NCBI RefSeq assembly: GCF_030317115.1
Contig: NZ_JASZYF010000017.1
Coordinates: 48,393 to 112,392 of the forward strand
Direction of reading: 5' to 3'
Length of the DNA stretch: 64,000 bases
From: Variovorax gracilis
Lineage (GTDB): Bacteria; Pseudomonadota; Gammaproteobacteria; Burkholderiales; Burkholderiaceae_C
Shown one piece after another: positions 15,906-24,975 of this stretch (position 1 is the first letter of the stretch; the number at the start of each line of letters is the position of its first letter). Made by a program: the position numbers and the translations under genes. The notes under the pieces were generated by a model that was not told the origin of the DNA, did no database searches, and saw only the letters and a list, made by a program, of their open reading frames with translations.

Positions 15906-16814
15906 ATGAAGATCGCCGTGATGGGGGCCGGTGCGGTGGGCTGCTACTACGGCGGCATGCTGGCCCGGGCCGGCCATTCGGTGACGCTGATCGGACGGCC
16001 TCAGCACGTAGGGGCCGTCCGTCGCGACGGTCTCCTGCTCGACACGCAGAGCTTCAAAGCGCATGTGCCGATGCAGGCGAATACCGACGCCAGCGCGGTG
16101 GAGGGCGCAAGGCTTGTGCTCTTTTGCGTCAAGTCGACCGACACCGAGAGCGCCGCGATGGAGATCCGGCCGCATCTCATGCCCGATGCCCTCGTGATCA
16201 CGCTCCAGAACGGTGTGGACAATGCCGAGCGCCTGCAGGCGCTCGTGTCGCAACAAGTCGCGGCCGCAGTGGTCTATGTGGCCACCGAGATGGCGGGGCC
16301 GGGCCACGTCAGGCACCACGGCCGGGGCGAACTGGTCATCGCCCCGTCGAAGGCCAGCGAGCAGGTCGCGGCGCTTCTGGCGGAAGCGGGCGTGCCGACC
16401 CAGATTTCCGACAACGTCGTCGGCTCGCTGTGGGCCAAGCTGATCCTGAACTGCGCCTACAACGCGCTGTCCGCAATCTCGCAGCTTCCCTATGGCCGTG
16501 TCGTGCAGGGCCCGGGTGTCGACGCCGTGATGCGCGACGTGGTGCGGGAATGCCTAGCCGTTGCCCATGCCAGTGGCGTGACCGTGCCTGGGGACACGTG
16601 GCAAGCGGTGGAGCGCATCGCGCAGACGATGCCGTCGCAGTTTTCATCCACCGCGCAGGACCTGGCGCGCGGCAAGCGCAGCGAGATCGACCATCTCAAC
16701 GGCTACGTGGTGCGCAAGGGTGAGGCGGTGGACGTGCCGGCACCTGTCAATCGCACGCTGTGGACGCTGGTCAAGCTGATCGAGGATCGCCAGGGCCAGG
16801 CACCGGCGCACTGA
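15906..16814 (+). CDS. Ketopantoate reductase-like protein (PanE/ApbA family)
   Basis: 302 residues from MKIAVMGAGAVGCYYGG; GxGxxG is at residues 7-12. The catalytic region has LWAKLILNCAYNALSAI, giving the conserved Lys and Asn, and SSTAQDLARGKRSEIDHLNG, with the Ser/Glu of the family. ApbA/PanE enzymes reduce 2-dehydropantoate to pantoate with NADPH for coenzyme A synthesis, but several paralogues per genome act on other 2-oxo acids. In-frame ATGs at 15834, 15867 and 15882 would extend the N-terminus; 15906 is chosen because the Rossmann strand starts there. No pantothenate genes are near. Confidence 0.87.
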   Translation: MKIAVMGAGAVGCYYGGMLARAGHSVTLIGRPQHVGAVRRDGLLLDTQSFKAHVPMQANTDASAVEGARLVLFCVKSTDTESAAMEIRPHLMPDALVITLQNGVDNAERLQALVSQQVAAAVVYVATEMAGPGHVRHHGRGELVIAPSKASEQVAALLAEAGVPTQISDNVVGSLWAKLILNCAYNALSAISQLPYGRVVQGPGVDAVMRDVVRECLAVAHASGVTVPGDTWQAVERIAQTMPSQFSSTAQDLARGKRSEIDHLNGYVVRKGEAVDVPAPVNRTLWTLVKLIEDRQGQAPAH

Positions 16815-16833
16815 CCTGTGCCGGCCCGAGGGC

Positions 16834-18399
16834 TCAGTCGGACGGCTTGTCCGCCACGTACCACCGGGTCGCGATCAGCTCCGGCTCCTCGTGGGCCTGC
16901 AGGCGTTCCCAGTGCCGGTCGGCATCTTCGACGAACAAGTCGCGCGCGATCGCCTGGGCGAGCCGCGTCGCGCCGATGGCGAGGCCCGGGATGTCCCCGG
17001 CCAGAGCGCCGTGGCTCATGGTCGCGCCCCAGTTGAAGAGGCGCATGCGCGAAAGCGCGTCCGCCTGCGGGCTGGCCGGGTCCGCACTGCGCAACTCGAA
17101 GCCAGCGCCAAGATAGGGGAAGCGCGCCGGCTCCGGGTGATGCTCGGCCTCTGTCGCCGAGACGTGTTTTGCCCAGGTGTCGATATGCGCCGTGTAGGGT
17201 GCGATCTCCGGCCGGTCGAGCAGATCGACGTCGAAGCCGGTGCCGAAGATCACTGCATCGAAGCGCTCGCTGCCACCGTCGGGCAGGGTGACGGTCACGC
17301 CATCCTCGTCGGGCGCCACGTCATCCCATGGCGTGCCCAGGCGCAACTCGAAGGCATCGTGCGCGTCACAGCGGCGCACGGTTTCCCAGGGCGGCGGCAC
17401 CTGCTCGTCGAAGATGTAGGTGTAGACGCGCCACTTGCGCGCATCGTCGAGCCCCTCGAAACCGCGCAGGAACCCATGGCTCGAAGCGGCCTTGCTCTTG
17501 TTGACCTGCGGCAATTGCGCGCGGCGCGCGAAGAGCGTCACCTTCGCGGCGCCGGCTTCCAATGCGCAGGCAGCGTTGTCGAAGGCCGAAGCACCGGCGC
17601 CGAGAACGCCGATGCGTCGGCCTTCCCAGGCGGCGAAGTCGATGGAGTCGGCGGAATGGAAGACGCGGCCGGCCGCATGCGAGTCGGCACGACGCAGCGA
17701 CGGAAAGGCGGGCCAGCGCGGAGCGCCGCTGCCGTCGCGGCCGAGCGCCAGCACGAGCTGACGTGTGCGCACGGTTTCGCGGCGGCCGTGGGCATCCTCC
17801 AACTCGATCAGGAGGACGCGGCCACCGTCGGCGTGCGACACGGAGCGCAGCGACACGCCGTTGTCGACCTGCAGGCCGACGGTGTCGCGCACCCACAGCA
17901 GGTAGTCGCGCCAGTCGACGCGGCCGATCTTGTGCAGCGCCAGCCAGCCCGGTGTGCCTTCGGCGGAGCTTTCGCCGCCTTCGCCGTGCTGGGCTTCGTA
18001 CCAGGCGCGAAAGCTCAGCGACGGAATGCCCAGCTCCGGCCCGCCGATGTGCTTGGGGCTGCGCAGGGTCAGCATGCGCGCATAGGTACCCCACGGGCCT
18101 TCTTCGCCGCGCGCGGCGCGGTCGATCACCCGCATGTTCGTGACGCCTTCGCGGCGCAGCGCATAGGCGGCGGTCTGTCCGCACATGCCGGCGCCGGCAA
18201 CCAGCACGTCGAGCACGGGTACCTCGGCGGTCGATGATTCGGCCGGCAGCACCCAGGCGGGAGGCGGCACGTTGATGCGTTCGAGATCGGCGCGTGCCTG
18301 CGTCGCCAGGCGCGCCAGCGCCGCCGTATCGCGCGGGCTCGCGATGAATTGCAGTGGCACCGGGGGCAGTGCGTCGGAGGTTGAGTCGTCGGAGGCCAT
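16834..18399 (-). CDS. FAD/NAD(P)-dependent flavoprotein monooxygenase-like protein
   Basis: 521 residues. A first dinucleotide-binding motif is VLVAGAGMCGQTAAYALR (about 57-74) and a second is RIGVLGAGASAFDNAA (about 245-260), followed by the ATG-like motif VIFGTGFDVDL. This two-Rossmann layout is that of flavin monooxygenases and Baeyer-Villiger-type enzymes, although the BVMO fingerprint is not clearly present. The start is placed at 18399 because the DNA upstream belongs to the divergent gene at 18421; the open frame back to 18774 is its antisense shadow. Substrate unknown. Confidence 0.85.
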   Translation of the reverse strand: MASDDSTSDALPPVPLQFIASPRDTAALARLATQARADLERINVPPPAWVLPAESSTAEVPVLDVLVAGAGMCGQTAAYALRREGVTNMRVIDRAARGEEGPWGTYARMLTLRSPKHIGGPELGIPSLSFRAWYEAQHGEGGESSAEGTPGWLALHKIGRVDWRDYLLWVRDTVGLQVDNGVSLRSVSHADGGRVLLIELEDAHGRRETVRTRQLVLALGRDGSGAPRWPAFPSLRRADSHAAGRVFHSADSIDFAAWEGRRIGVLGAGASAFDNAACALEAGAAKVTLFARRAQLPQVNKSKAASSHGFLRGFEGLDDARKWRVYTYIFDEQVPPPWETVRRCDAHDAFELRLGTPWDDVAPDEDGVTVTLPDGGSERFDAVIFGTGFDVDLLDRPEIAPYTAHIDTWAKHVSATEAEHHPEPARFPYLGAGFELRSADPASPQADALSRMRLFNWGATMSHGALAGDIPGLAIGATRLAQAIARDLFVEDADRHWERLQAHEEPELIATRWYVADKPSD

Positions 18400-18420
18400 C
18401 GCCTGAAGATAATCCAGAAC

Positions 18421-19056
18421 ATGATCGCTCTCGACTGCTACTACAGCCTCTCTTCCCCATGGGCCTACCTGGGCGGCCCGCAACTGCAGGACATCGTGCG
18501 CCGCCACCATGTGCAGCTCACGCTGAAGCCCTACGACTTCCAGGCCGTGGTTCCGCAGACCGGGGGCATTCCGCTCAAGACCCGGCCCGAGCCGCGCCGC
18601 ACCTACCACGCGCTGGAACTCGCCCGTTGGCGCGACCATCTCGGCATGGCGCTCAACCTCGAACCGGCACACTACCCCAAGGGTGCGGCGAGCGATCCGG
18701 ACTGGAACAAGTATCCGGGCTGGATGGTCATTGCGACGCAACTGCAAGGGCTCGATGCGCAGCCGCTCTCGCATGCATTGCTGCGCGCGCTGTGGGCGGA
18801 GGAGCGCGACACCTCGGACGCGGCCGTGCGCATTGCCGTCGCCGACGAGAACGGCTACGACGGCGCCGCGCTCCAGGCGCTGGAGCAGACGCCGGAAACG
18901 CTGGCCACCTATCGCGCGAACAGCGCCGAAGCCGTGGAAAAGGGCGTGTTCGGAGCGCCGACCTACATCCTCGACGGCGAACGATTCTGGGGCCAGGACC
19001 GCCTGGCTTTCCTCGATCGCGCGCTGGATCGTCTCAGGACCGCGCGCGGCGCCTGA
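18421..19056 (+). CDS. 2-hydroxychromene-2-carboxylate isomerase-like (DsbA/GST-kappa superfamily)
   Basis: 211 residues. YYSLSSPWAYLGG at 7-19 replaces the thioredoxin CxxC with a Ser, as in HCCA isomerases and GST-kappa. C-terminal FGAPTYILDGERFWGQDRL is the cis-Pro-containing family signature. HCCA isomerase uses glutathione in naphthalene-type degradation; the same fold serves unrelated substrates, and no other aromatic-degradation gene is adjacent. Only 21 bases separate it from the divergent flavoprotein gene, so their promoters must overlap. Confidence 0.87.
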   Translation: MIALDCYYSLSSPWAYLGGPQLQDIVRRHHVQLTLKPYDFQAVVPQTGGIPLKTRPEPRRTYHALELARWRDHLGMALNLEPAHYPKGAASDPDWNKYPGWMVIATQLQGLDAQPLSHALLRALWAEERDTSDAAVRIAVADENGYDGAALQALEQTPETLATYRANSAEAVEKGVFGAPTYILDGERFWGQDRLAFLDRALDRLRTARGA

Positions 19057-20184
19057 CTAGGTGCGGATTCGGCCGTCGCCCGTGATCATCGACAGCTCGA
19101 CGAACTTCGATGCCACGTGGTTGCGCGGCGAGAACGACACCTCGAAACCGCCGAACTGCTGCCTGTCGATGCTTTCGAGCCCGGTGATCAGGCCGTCCCG
19201 CGTGGCCTTGCCTGGCGCGCGGCGCAGTCCTTCGACCAGCACCTTCGCCGCCAGATAGCCCTCCAGGCTGGAAAAGTTGGCCTTGGTGTTGCCGCCGCCC
19301 TTGCGCAGCGCTTCGTTGAATTCGCGCGTGATGCCGTTCGCCGCGTTGTAGGGCGAGGGCACGACCTGCGTGACGACCACGCCGGCGCCGTCCTTGCCGA
19401 GTTCGTCGGCCAGGGCCTGCGTGCCGACGAAAGAGACGTTGAAGAACGTGCCGCCGTAGCCCGCCTTGCGCGCTTCGCGGATGAAGGCGGCGCACGACTT
19501 GTACGCGCTGACCTGGACCACCGCGTCCGGGCGCGCCGCCACGATGCTCCTGACCGCCGTGGCGACGTCGGACGAGTTCCGCTCGACCGTGGCCAGCGCC
19601 GCCGGCTTGAGGTCCATCTGCGCCAGCGCCAGCGTCACGCCGTCGAGGCCGGCCTTGCCGTAGGCATCGTTCTGATAGAAGACCGCGATCTTCTTCAGGC
19701 CGAGATGGGTGAGCTGCTTCACGATCAGCGCGGTCTCGTCGTTGTACGAGGCGCGCAGGTGGAACACGTTCTTGTGGAAAGGCTCGCGCAAGGCCATCGC
19801 GCCGGTGAAGGGCGCGATGAAGGGAATCTTCGCGTTCACCGCGAGCGGCATCGCCGCCAGGCTGGTGGGCGTGCCGATGTAGCCGAACAGGGCAAAGGCC
19901 TCGTCGTCGATCAGCCGCTTGGTGTTGGCCGCACAGCGGTCGGGCTCGTAGCCGTCGTCCAGGAACTTGATCGCGACGTCGCGGTGGCCGGGCTGCGCGT
20001 TGTACTGGTCCAGGAAAAGCTTGGCGCCTTCATAGAACTGGATGCCGAGCTGCGCGGCGGGGCCGGTGAACGGTGCCGACTGGCCCAGCACGATCGGCGT
20101 TTCGCTCTGCGCGCGCGCCCATTGAAAGCCCGCGAGCGCCGCTGCGCCCGTAGCGATCGAAAAATGCCTGCGATTCATCTTCAT
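19057..20184 (-). CDS. ABC transporter periplasmic substrate-binding protein (LivK/peripla_BP_6 type)
   Basis: 375 residues. It starts MKMNRRHFSIATGAAALAG with a twin-arginine-like signal peptide ending near WARA. The mature protein opens with PIVLGQSAPFTGPAAQLGIQ, which is typical of branched-chain amino acid/aromatic acid receptors, and contains FGYIGTPTS and VFYQNDAYGKAGLDG. The ribosome-binding site GGAGGGG sits five bases before the ATG at 20184. No LivHMGF genes are adjacent, so it is an orphan receptor. Ligand unknown. The next gene starts divergently at 20258. Confidence 0.9.
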   Translation of the reverse strand: MKMNRRHFSIATGAAALAGFQWARAQSETPIVLGQSAPFTGPAAQLGIQFYEGAKLFLDQYNAQPGHRDVAIKFLDDGYEPDRCAANTKRLIDDEAFALFGYIGTPTSLAAMPLAVNAKIPFIAPFTGAMALREPFHKNVFHLRASYNDETALIVKQLTHLGLKKIAVFYQNDAYGKAGLDGVTLALAQMDLKPAALATVERNSSDVATAVRSIVAARPDAVVQVSAYKSCAAFIREARKAGYGGTFFNVSFVGTQALADELGKDGAGVVVTQVVPSPYNAANGITREFNEALRKGGGNTKANFSSLEGYLAAKVLVEGLRRAPGKATRDGLITGLESIDRQQFGGFEVSFSPRNHVASKFVELSMITGDGRIRT

Positions 20185-20257
20185 GAAAACCCCTCCGCGC
20201 GCATTCGCGACGCACAACTTAGACTCGCCCGATTGGCTATTGCCCCTCTGTTGACTC

Positions 20258-22303
20258 ATGACTCTCGAAACCCAAGTGCTCGGCGCCTGCCCGCATGACT
20301 GCCCCGATACCTGCGCGCTCGTGACGACCGTTCGCGACGGCGTCGCCGTCAAGCTGCAGGGCAATCCGGCCCATCCGCACACGGCGGGCGTGCTGTGCAC
20401 CAAGGTTTCTCGCTACATCGAACGCAACGACCATCCCGAACGTCTCGTGCAGCCCCTGAAGCGCTCCGGCCCCAAGGGGAGTGGCCTCTTCGAGCCGGTG
20501 ACCTGGGATGCGGCGCTGGACGACATCGCGGCGCGGCTTCATGTCATCAAAGGTAACAATTCGGAAAAGATTGTGCCCTACAGTTACGCGGGAACGATGG
20601 GTCTCGTGCAGGGCGAATCGATGGATCGTCGTTTTTTCAACAAGCTCGGCGCATCGTTGCTGGACCGCACGATTTGCTCCACGGCTGGAGGTGAGGCCTT
20701 AGGTCTTACTTTGGGCGGCAAGGTCGGAATGCGGGTCGAGTTTTTCGCCAATGCGAAGCTGATCCTGATCTGGGGCAGCAACTCGATTGCGAGCAACCTG
20801 CACTTCTGGCGCCATGCGCAAGCCGCCAAACGCGCCGGCGCGCGGCTGGTGTGCATCGATCCGCGCAAGACCGAGACGGCGGACAAGTGTGATGAGCACA
20901 TTGCCTTGCTTCCGGGCACCGACGCGGCGCTGGCATTCGCGCTGATGCACGAGCTGATCGTGAACGACTGGCTCGACCATGACTACATCGAGCGCTACAC
21001 GGTGGGCTGGGCGGGTCTTCGCGAGCGGGCCTTGCAGTGGCCGCCCTCGCGTGCGGCAGCCGTCTGCGGCGTGCCGGAGACGCAGATCGTCGAACTGGCG
21101 CGCGCCTACGGAAACACGAAGCCGGCGGCCATCCGGCTCAACTACGGCATGCAGCGCGTGCGCGGCGGTGGCAACGCGGCGCGTGCCGTGGCCTGCCTCC
21201 CGGCGTTGGTCGGCGCATGGCGGGATCGGGCCGGCGGCTTGCTGCTGAGCAGCTCGGGCCTGTTCCCGGTGGATCGAGCCGCCTTGCAGCGGCCCGACCT
21301 GCTGGCGGGCCGGCACCCGCGCACGATCAACATGAGCGCGATTGGTGACGCGCTGCTCGACACTGTGAATCCGATCGAGGCCCTGGTCGTCTACAACAGC
21401 AATCCGGTTGCGATCGCGCCGGAGTCGGGCAAGGTGGTCGCCGGGTTCGCGCGCGAGGATCTCTTCACCGTGGTGCTGGAGCAGTTCCAGACCGACACCG
21501 CCGACTATGCCGACTACGTCCTGCCGGCCACCACGCAACTGGAGCACTGGGACATCCACTTCAGCTACGGCCATACGGACGTGATGCTGAACCGGCCCGC
21601 AGTCGCTCCGCGTGGCCAGGCACGCAGCAACACCTGGGTGTTTCGCGAGCTGGCGAAACGCATGGGCTTCGACGACCCTTGCTTCGCGGACGACGACGAG
21701 ACCTTGTGCCGTGCTGCGTTCAGCGCAGAAGCGGTCGATTTCGAGGCCTTGCAGACGCAAGGCTTTGCCACCCTGAAGCTGCCCGACGCGCCCTACGCCG
21801 AAGGCAACTTCCCGACCCCCTCGGGCCGCTGCGAGTTCTTCAGCGCCCGGCTCGCCGCGCAGGGCCAGGACGGCTTGCCCGACCATGTGCCCAACTACGA
21901 GCCGGCCGGCAGCTCGAAGGAATTTCCGCTCGCAATGATCTCGCCGCCGGCGCGCAACTTCCTCAACTCCAGCTTCGTCAACGTGCGCAGCCTGCGCGCG
22001 ATCGAGGGCGAGCCGCTGCTCGAAATCAACGAAGCCGACGCCCTGGCGCGCGGTATCGTGGACGGCGCCACGGTGCGCGTTTTCAACCAGCGCGGCGAGC
22101 ACCGCTGCCGCGCCGAAGTCTCTCGCCGCGCCCGGCCGGGCGTGGTGCATGGCCTCGGCATCTGGTGGCGCAAGCTGGGGCTGGACGGCACCAACGTCAA
22201 CCAGCTCACGAGCCAGCGGCTGACGGACATCGGGCGCGGTCCGACCTTCTATGACTGCCTGGTCGAGGTGGAGTCCGCCGCGGAAGCCGCGGTCGCATCA
22301 TGA
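20258..22303 (+). CDS. Molybdopterin-dependent oxidoreductase (formate dehydrogenase/Bis-MGD family)
   Basis: 681 residues. The N-terminal [4Fe-4S] site is Cys10, Cys14, Cys18 (ACPHDCPDTCALV) and Cys48 (GVLCTK). Bis-MGD-binding segments follow: LILIWGSNSIASNLHFW, VCIDPRKTETADKCDEHIAL, VLPATTQLEHWDIHFSYGH, and the C-terminal molydop_binding domain with NQLTSQRLTDIGRGPTFYDC. No signal peptide or partner subunit is apparent, so it is a cytoplasmic single-subunit member of the acetylene hydratase/thiosulfate reductase/FDH superfamily. Substrate unknown. Its last codon overlaps the next ATG by four bases (ATGA), indicating translational coupling. Confidence 0.9.
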   Translation: MTLETQVLGACPHDCPDTCALVTTVRDGVAVKLQGNPAHPHTAGVLCTKVSRYIERNDHPERLVQPLKRSGPKGSGLFEPVTWDAALDDIAARLHVIKGNNSEKIVPYSYAGTMGLVQGESMDRRFFNKLGASLLDRTICSTAGGEALGLTLGGKVGMRVEFFANAKLILIWGSNSIASNLHFWRHAQAAKRAGARLVCIDPRKTETADKCDEHIALLPGTDAALAFALMHELIVNDWLDHDYIERYTVGWAGLRERALQWPPSRAAAVCGVPETQIVELARAYGNTKPAAIRLNYGMQRVRGGGNAARAVACLPALVGAWRDRAGGLLLSSSGLFPVDRAALQRPDLLAGRHPRTINMSAIGDALLDTVNPIEALVVYNSNPVAIAPESGKVVAGFAREDLFTVVLEQFQTDTADYADYVLPATTQLEHWDIHFSYGHTDVMLNRPAVAPRGQARSNTWVFRELAKRMGFDDPCFADDDETLCRAAFSAEAVDFEALQTQGFATLKLPDAPYAEGNFPTPSGRCEFFSARLAAQGQDGLPDHVPNYEPAGSSKEFPLAMISPPARNFLNSSFVNVRSLRAIEGEPLLEINEADALARGIVDGATVRVFNQRGEHRCRAEVSRRARPGVVHGLGIWWRKLGLDGTNVNQLTSQRLTDIGRGPTFYDCLVEVESAAEAAVAS

Positions 22304-23460
22304 GGTCGGCCCGAAGGCGTCTCGCGGGATGCGCGGCGGTCGCAGGGCTGGCGACGCTCGCGGGTTGCGCCGATGTCAGCTATTACTGGCAGTCGGCCAG
22401 CGGGCACCTGGGGCTGATGCGCGCCGCGCGGCCGGTGGACCAGTGGCTGGAAGACCCTGCCACCTCCGACGCGCTCAAGGCCAAACTCGAACTCACCACG
22501 CGGCTGCGTCGCTTTGCAGTGACCGATCTCGGCCTGCCGGACAACGACAGCTACAAGGCCTATGCCGACCTGCATCGCAACGCCGCGGTCTGGAATGTGG
22601 TCGCCGCTTCGCCGCACTCGCTGACGCTCAAGACCTGGTGCTTCCCGGTCGCAGGGTGCGTTGGCTACCGGGGCTACTACGACGAGGCCGCCGCCAAGGC
22701 GGAAGCCGCCGACCTGCAGGCGCAGGGCTTGGAGACTTCGGTCTACCCGGTGCCTGCGTACTCGACGCTCGGCTGGATGAACTGGGCCGGCGGCGATCCG
22801 CTGCTCTCCACCTTCATCGGCTACCCGGAGGGCGAACTGGCGCGCATCGTCTTCCATGAACTTGCGCACCAGATGCTCTACGTGCCTGGCGACACGATGT
22901 TCAACGAATCCTTTGCGACCGCGGTGGAGCGCATCGGCGGGGCGCGCTGGCTGAAGACGCATGCCAGCGAGGCGGCGCGGCTCGAATATGCGCAATTCGA
23001 TGCGCGCCGCCAGCAGTTCCGCGCCCTCACGGCCGAAACGCGGCGAGCACTGCAGGACATCTACACGTCGAAGGAAGCGCAGGCGAAGGACTGGGAGACG
23101 GTCGATGCCAGGAAGAAGGCGGCCATGGAGGAGTTTCGCCAGCGCTATGCCGCTCTGCGCGCTGGCTGGACCGGCCCGCGGCAGGGCGCGTACGACGGCT
23201 GGGTGGCGCGGGCCAACAATGCGACCTTCGGCGCCCAGGCTGCCTACGACGAACTGGTGCCCGGATTCGAGGCGCTCTTCGAGCGCGAGGGCGAGGACTG
23301 GCCGCGCTTCTACGCCGCCGTGAAGCAATTGAGCAAGCTACCCAAGGATGGGCGCGACCAGGCGCTCAGGGCCACCACGCCATCGCCGGTGGACCTCATG
23401 CAAACGCAGGCCCCGTGCTGCAAACCCAACAACACCAAGAACGGAGCCCCCGGTGTCTGA
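22300..23460 (+). CDS. Predicted zinc aminopeptidase lipoprotein
   Basis: 386 residues. Lipoprotein signal with lipobox LATLAGC (Cys at about 23). The zinc motif is FHELAHQ (about 187-193) followed by FNESFATAVE, giving HExxH plus a downstream Glu as in the predicted aminopeptidase family (PF10023). The protein is otherwise helical and charged. The C-terminus is a low-complexity tail with two adjacent Cys. It overlaps the molybdoenzyme gene upstream (ATGA) and the PHA-protein gene downstream by eight bases. Activity is inferred from the motif only. Confidence 0.88.
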   Translation: MRSARRRLAGCAAVAGLATLAGCADVSYYWQSASGHLGLMRAARPVDQWLEDPATSDALKAKLELTTRLRRFAVTDLGLPDNDSYKAYADLHRNAAVWNVVAASPHSLTLKTWCFPVAGCVGYRGYYDEAAAKAEAADLQAQGLETSVYPVPAYSTLGWMNWAGGDPLLSTFIGYPEGELARIVFHELAHQMLYVPGDTMFNESFATAVERIGGARWLKTHASEAARLEYAQFDARRQQFRALTAETRRALQDIYTSKEAQAKDWETVDARKKAAMEEFRQRYAALRAGWTGPRQGAYDGWVARANNATFGAQAAYDELVPGFEALFEREGEDWPRFYAAVKQLSKLPKDGRDQALRATTPSPVDLMQTQAPCCKPNNTKNGAPGV

Positions 23461-23788
23461 CATTCACATCGAACGCAAGCACAGCCTGGGACTGGAAGCC
23501 GCGCGCGAGGTCGCGCGCCAATGGATGCGGCGGGCGGAGCAGGACTACGGCATCGAATGCACCTACGCCGAAGGCGAGAGCTGCGACGTGGCCCGGTTCA
23601 ATAGGGCGGGCATCGACGGCAGTGTCGAGGTCAGCGCGGATTCCGTCGCGCTGAATGCGACGCTGGGCCTGCTGTATGGAAACTTCAGCGAGCAGATCGA
23701 GCAGCGCCTGCTGCAGAGCCTGGACGACTTGCTCGGCGCCAAGGCGCCGGCGGACGACGACGTCTACAACGACAAAGACTGGTTGTGA
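23453..23788 (+). CDS. Polyhydroxyalkanoic acid system (PHA_gran_rgn) family protein
   Basis: 111 residues from a GTG start inside the end of the preceding gene; GGAG seven bases upstream supports it. SDIHIERKHSLGLEAAREVA, then DYGIECTYAEGESCDVARFN and SADSVALNATLGLLYGNFSE fit the short PHA-granule-associated protein family; the acidic C-terminus is ADDDVYNDKDWL. Function in PHA granule biology is inferred from the family. It is the last gene of the three-gene overlapping operon. Confidence 0.82.
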   Translation: MSDIHIERKHSLGLEAAREVARQWMRRAEQDYGIECTYAEGESCDVARFNRAGIDGSVEVSADSVALNATLGLLYGNFSEQIEQRLLQSLDDLLGAKAPADDDVYNDKDWL

Positions 23789-23822
23789 CGCTCGCCGCGC
23801 GGGCACGGCGAAACTTGCCGGG

Positions 23823-24077
23823 TCAGCGCAGCGATTCGATCAGGTCGATGTACTGCTGCTTGGCTTCGTCGGCGCTCAAGCCCTTGCGCGAGGTCCATGC
23901 ATCCCACTTCGCGCGGGCAACGATGTCGCTGAAACTCGGCTTCTTCTCCGCGTTGTCGCCGGCGGTGGCCTGCTTGAAGAGGCCATAGATCTTGAGCAGG
24001 GTCGGGTTGTCCGGGCGTTCGGCGAGAAGTTTGGAGTTGGCTTGGGCGGCTTCGAATTGGGCGTTCAGGTCGGACAT
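23823..24077 (-). CDS. Acyl-CoA-binding protein
   Basis: 84 residues, nearly the length of a canonical ACBP. The signature YGLFKQATAGDN lies at about 31-42, then KWDAWTSRKGLSADEAKQQY with the conserved Lys/Trp, and LIESL at the end. ACBPs bind long-chain acyl-CoA in the cytosol. The gene lies between the PHA-system operon and a TPR/TetR pair, in a neighbourhood with a lipid and PHA flavour. Confidence 0.95.
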   Translation of the reverse strand: MSDLNAQFEAAQANSKLLAERPDNPTLLKIYGLFKQATAGDNAEKKPSFSDIVARAKWDAWTSRKGLSADEAKQQYIDLIESLR

Positions 24078-24133
24078 GGCGGCATGGTCTCGTCAAAAGA
24101 CGCGATCTTAAGTGACGGCGCCGTCTATAAACC

Positions 24134-24964
24134 TCAGTCGGAAAGACCGGCGCGCGCCAACTCCACGTCCAGGCGCTCGCGCGCGTCGGCCGGTTCGAGC
24201 GCTGCCGCCTTTTCGTAGAGCCGGGTCGCCTCGGCCATGCGCGAATCGCCTTGCAGCATCAGCAATCCACGGGCGTACTCCATCAGCACGCTGGCCGAGT
24301 GAGGGTTCAACTGCAGGCTGCGCTCGAAGAGCTCGATGGCGGTGTCGGCGCGGACGCCGTAGGTCATCCGGCCCACCAGCGAGCCGACCTTGTCGATGAC
24401 TTCGGCGTGGAACGCGCCGAGCGCTGCGTGCGCATCCGCGTGGTCCGGCTCCAACTCGATCACGCGCTCGAGGGCGCCCTTGACCTTGCCACCCAAGCCC
24501 TGCGCCAGCGCGCGCGCCACGCTGATCCCCTGGCTGTAGCGTCCCAACGCGTAGGCCTGCCAATACAGCGCCTGGCAGTTTTCGGGCTCTGCAGCAACCT
24601 GGGCGGTGGTTCGCTCCGCCACCTGCTTGAACAGCGCCAGCCTGACCGATTCGCGCGGCTCGAGGTAGTTGGCATAGACGGCAGTGGCCTGGTTGAGGAG
24701 CGCCAGGCCCTCGTGCCCCTGCTTCAGCGCGATCGCCGCGGCCCGCTCGAACTCACCGCTGTGATACAGCGCCCAACCCTCCGCCAGCGGGCCGGTCACC
24801 GGCGGTTGCAATCCTTGGCCGGCATGCAGGCGAGGCCAGTGCGCCAGCAGGGTGGAGGTGTCGAATTTGGGGACATCGCGGTAGGGCAGTCGGGTCCATG
24901 GCCCCGTTGCGGGAGGGGCGCCGGCGGACAGCAGCGAGAGAGGTTGGAGGTCCGGTGGGGTCAT
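24134..24964 (-). CDS. TPR-repeat protein
   Basis: 276 residues, no signal peptide or membrane span. It has TPR-like helices around 60-85 (GPLAEGWALYHSGEFERAAA), 125-150, 175-190 (PDHADAHAALGAFHAEVIDK) and 205-250 (AIELFERSLQLNPHSASVLM, then YEKAAALEPADARERLDVEL). No catalytic motif. It follows the TetR gene by 11 bases on the same strand and is probably its operon partner. Function unknown. Confidence 0.8.
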   Translation of the reverse strand: MTPPDLQPLSLLSAGAPPATGPWTRLPYRDVPKFDTSTLLAHWPRLHAGQGLQPPVTGPLAEGWALYHSGEFERAAAIALKQGHEGLALLNQATAVYANYLEPRESVRLALFKQVAERTTAQVAAEPENCQALYWQAYALGRYSQGISVARALAQGLGGKVKGALERVIELEPDHADAHAALGAFHAEVIDKVGSLVGRMTYGVRADTAIELFERSLQLNPHSASVLMEYARGLLMLQGDSRMAEATRLYEKAAALEPADARERLDVELARAGLSD

Positions 24965-24975
24965 TCGATAGGGGG

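Noticed and set aside
16891..18237. 448-codon plus-strand open frame
   Set aside because: Antisense shadow of the flavoprotein, whose two dinucleotide-binding motifs are clear.
20699..22150. 483-codon minus-strand open frame
   Set aside because: Antisense shadow of the molybdopterin oxidoreductase.
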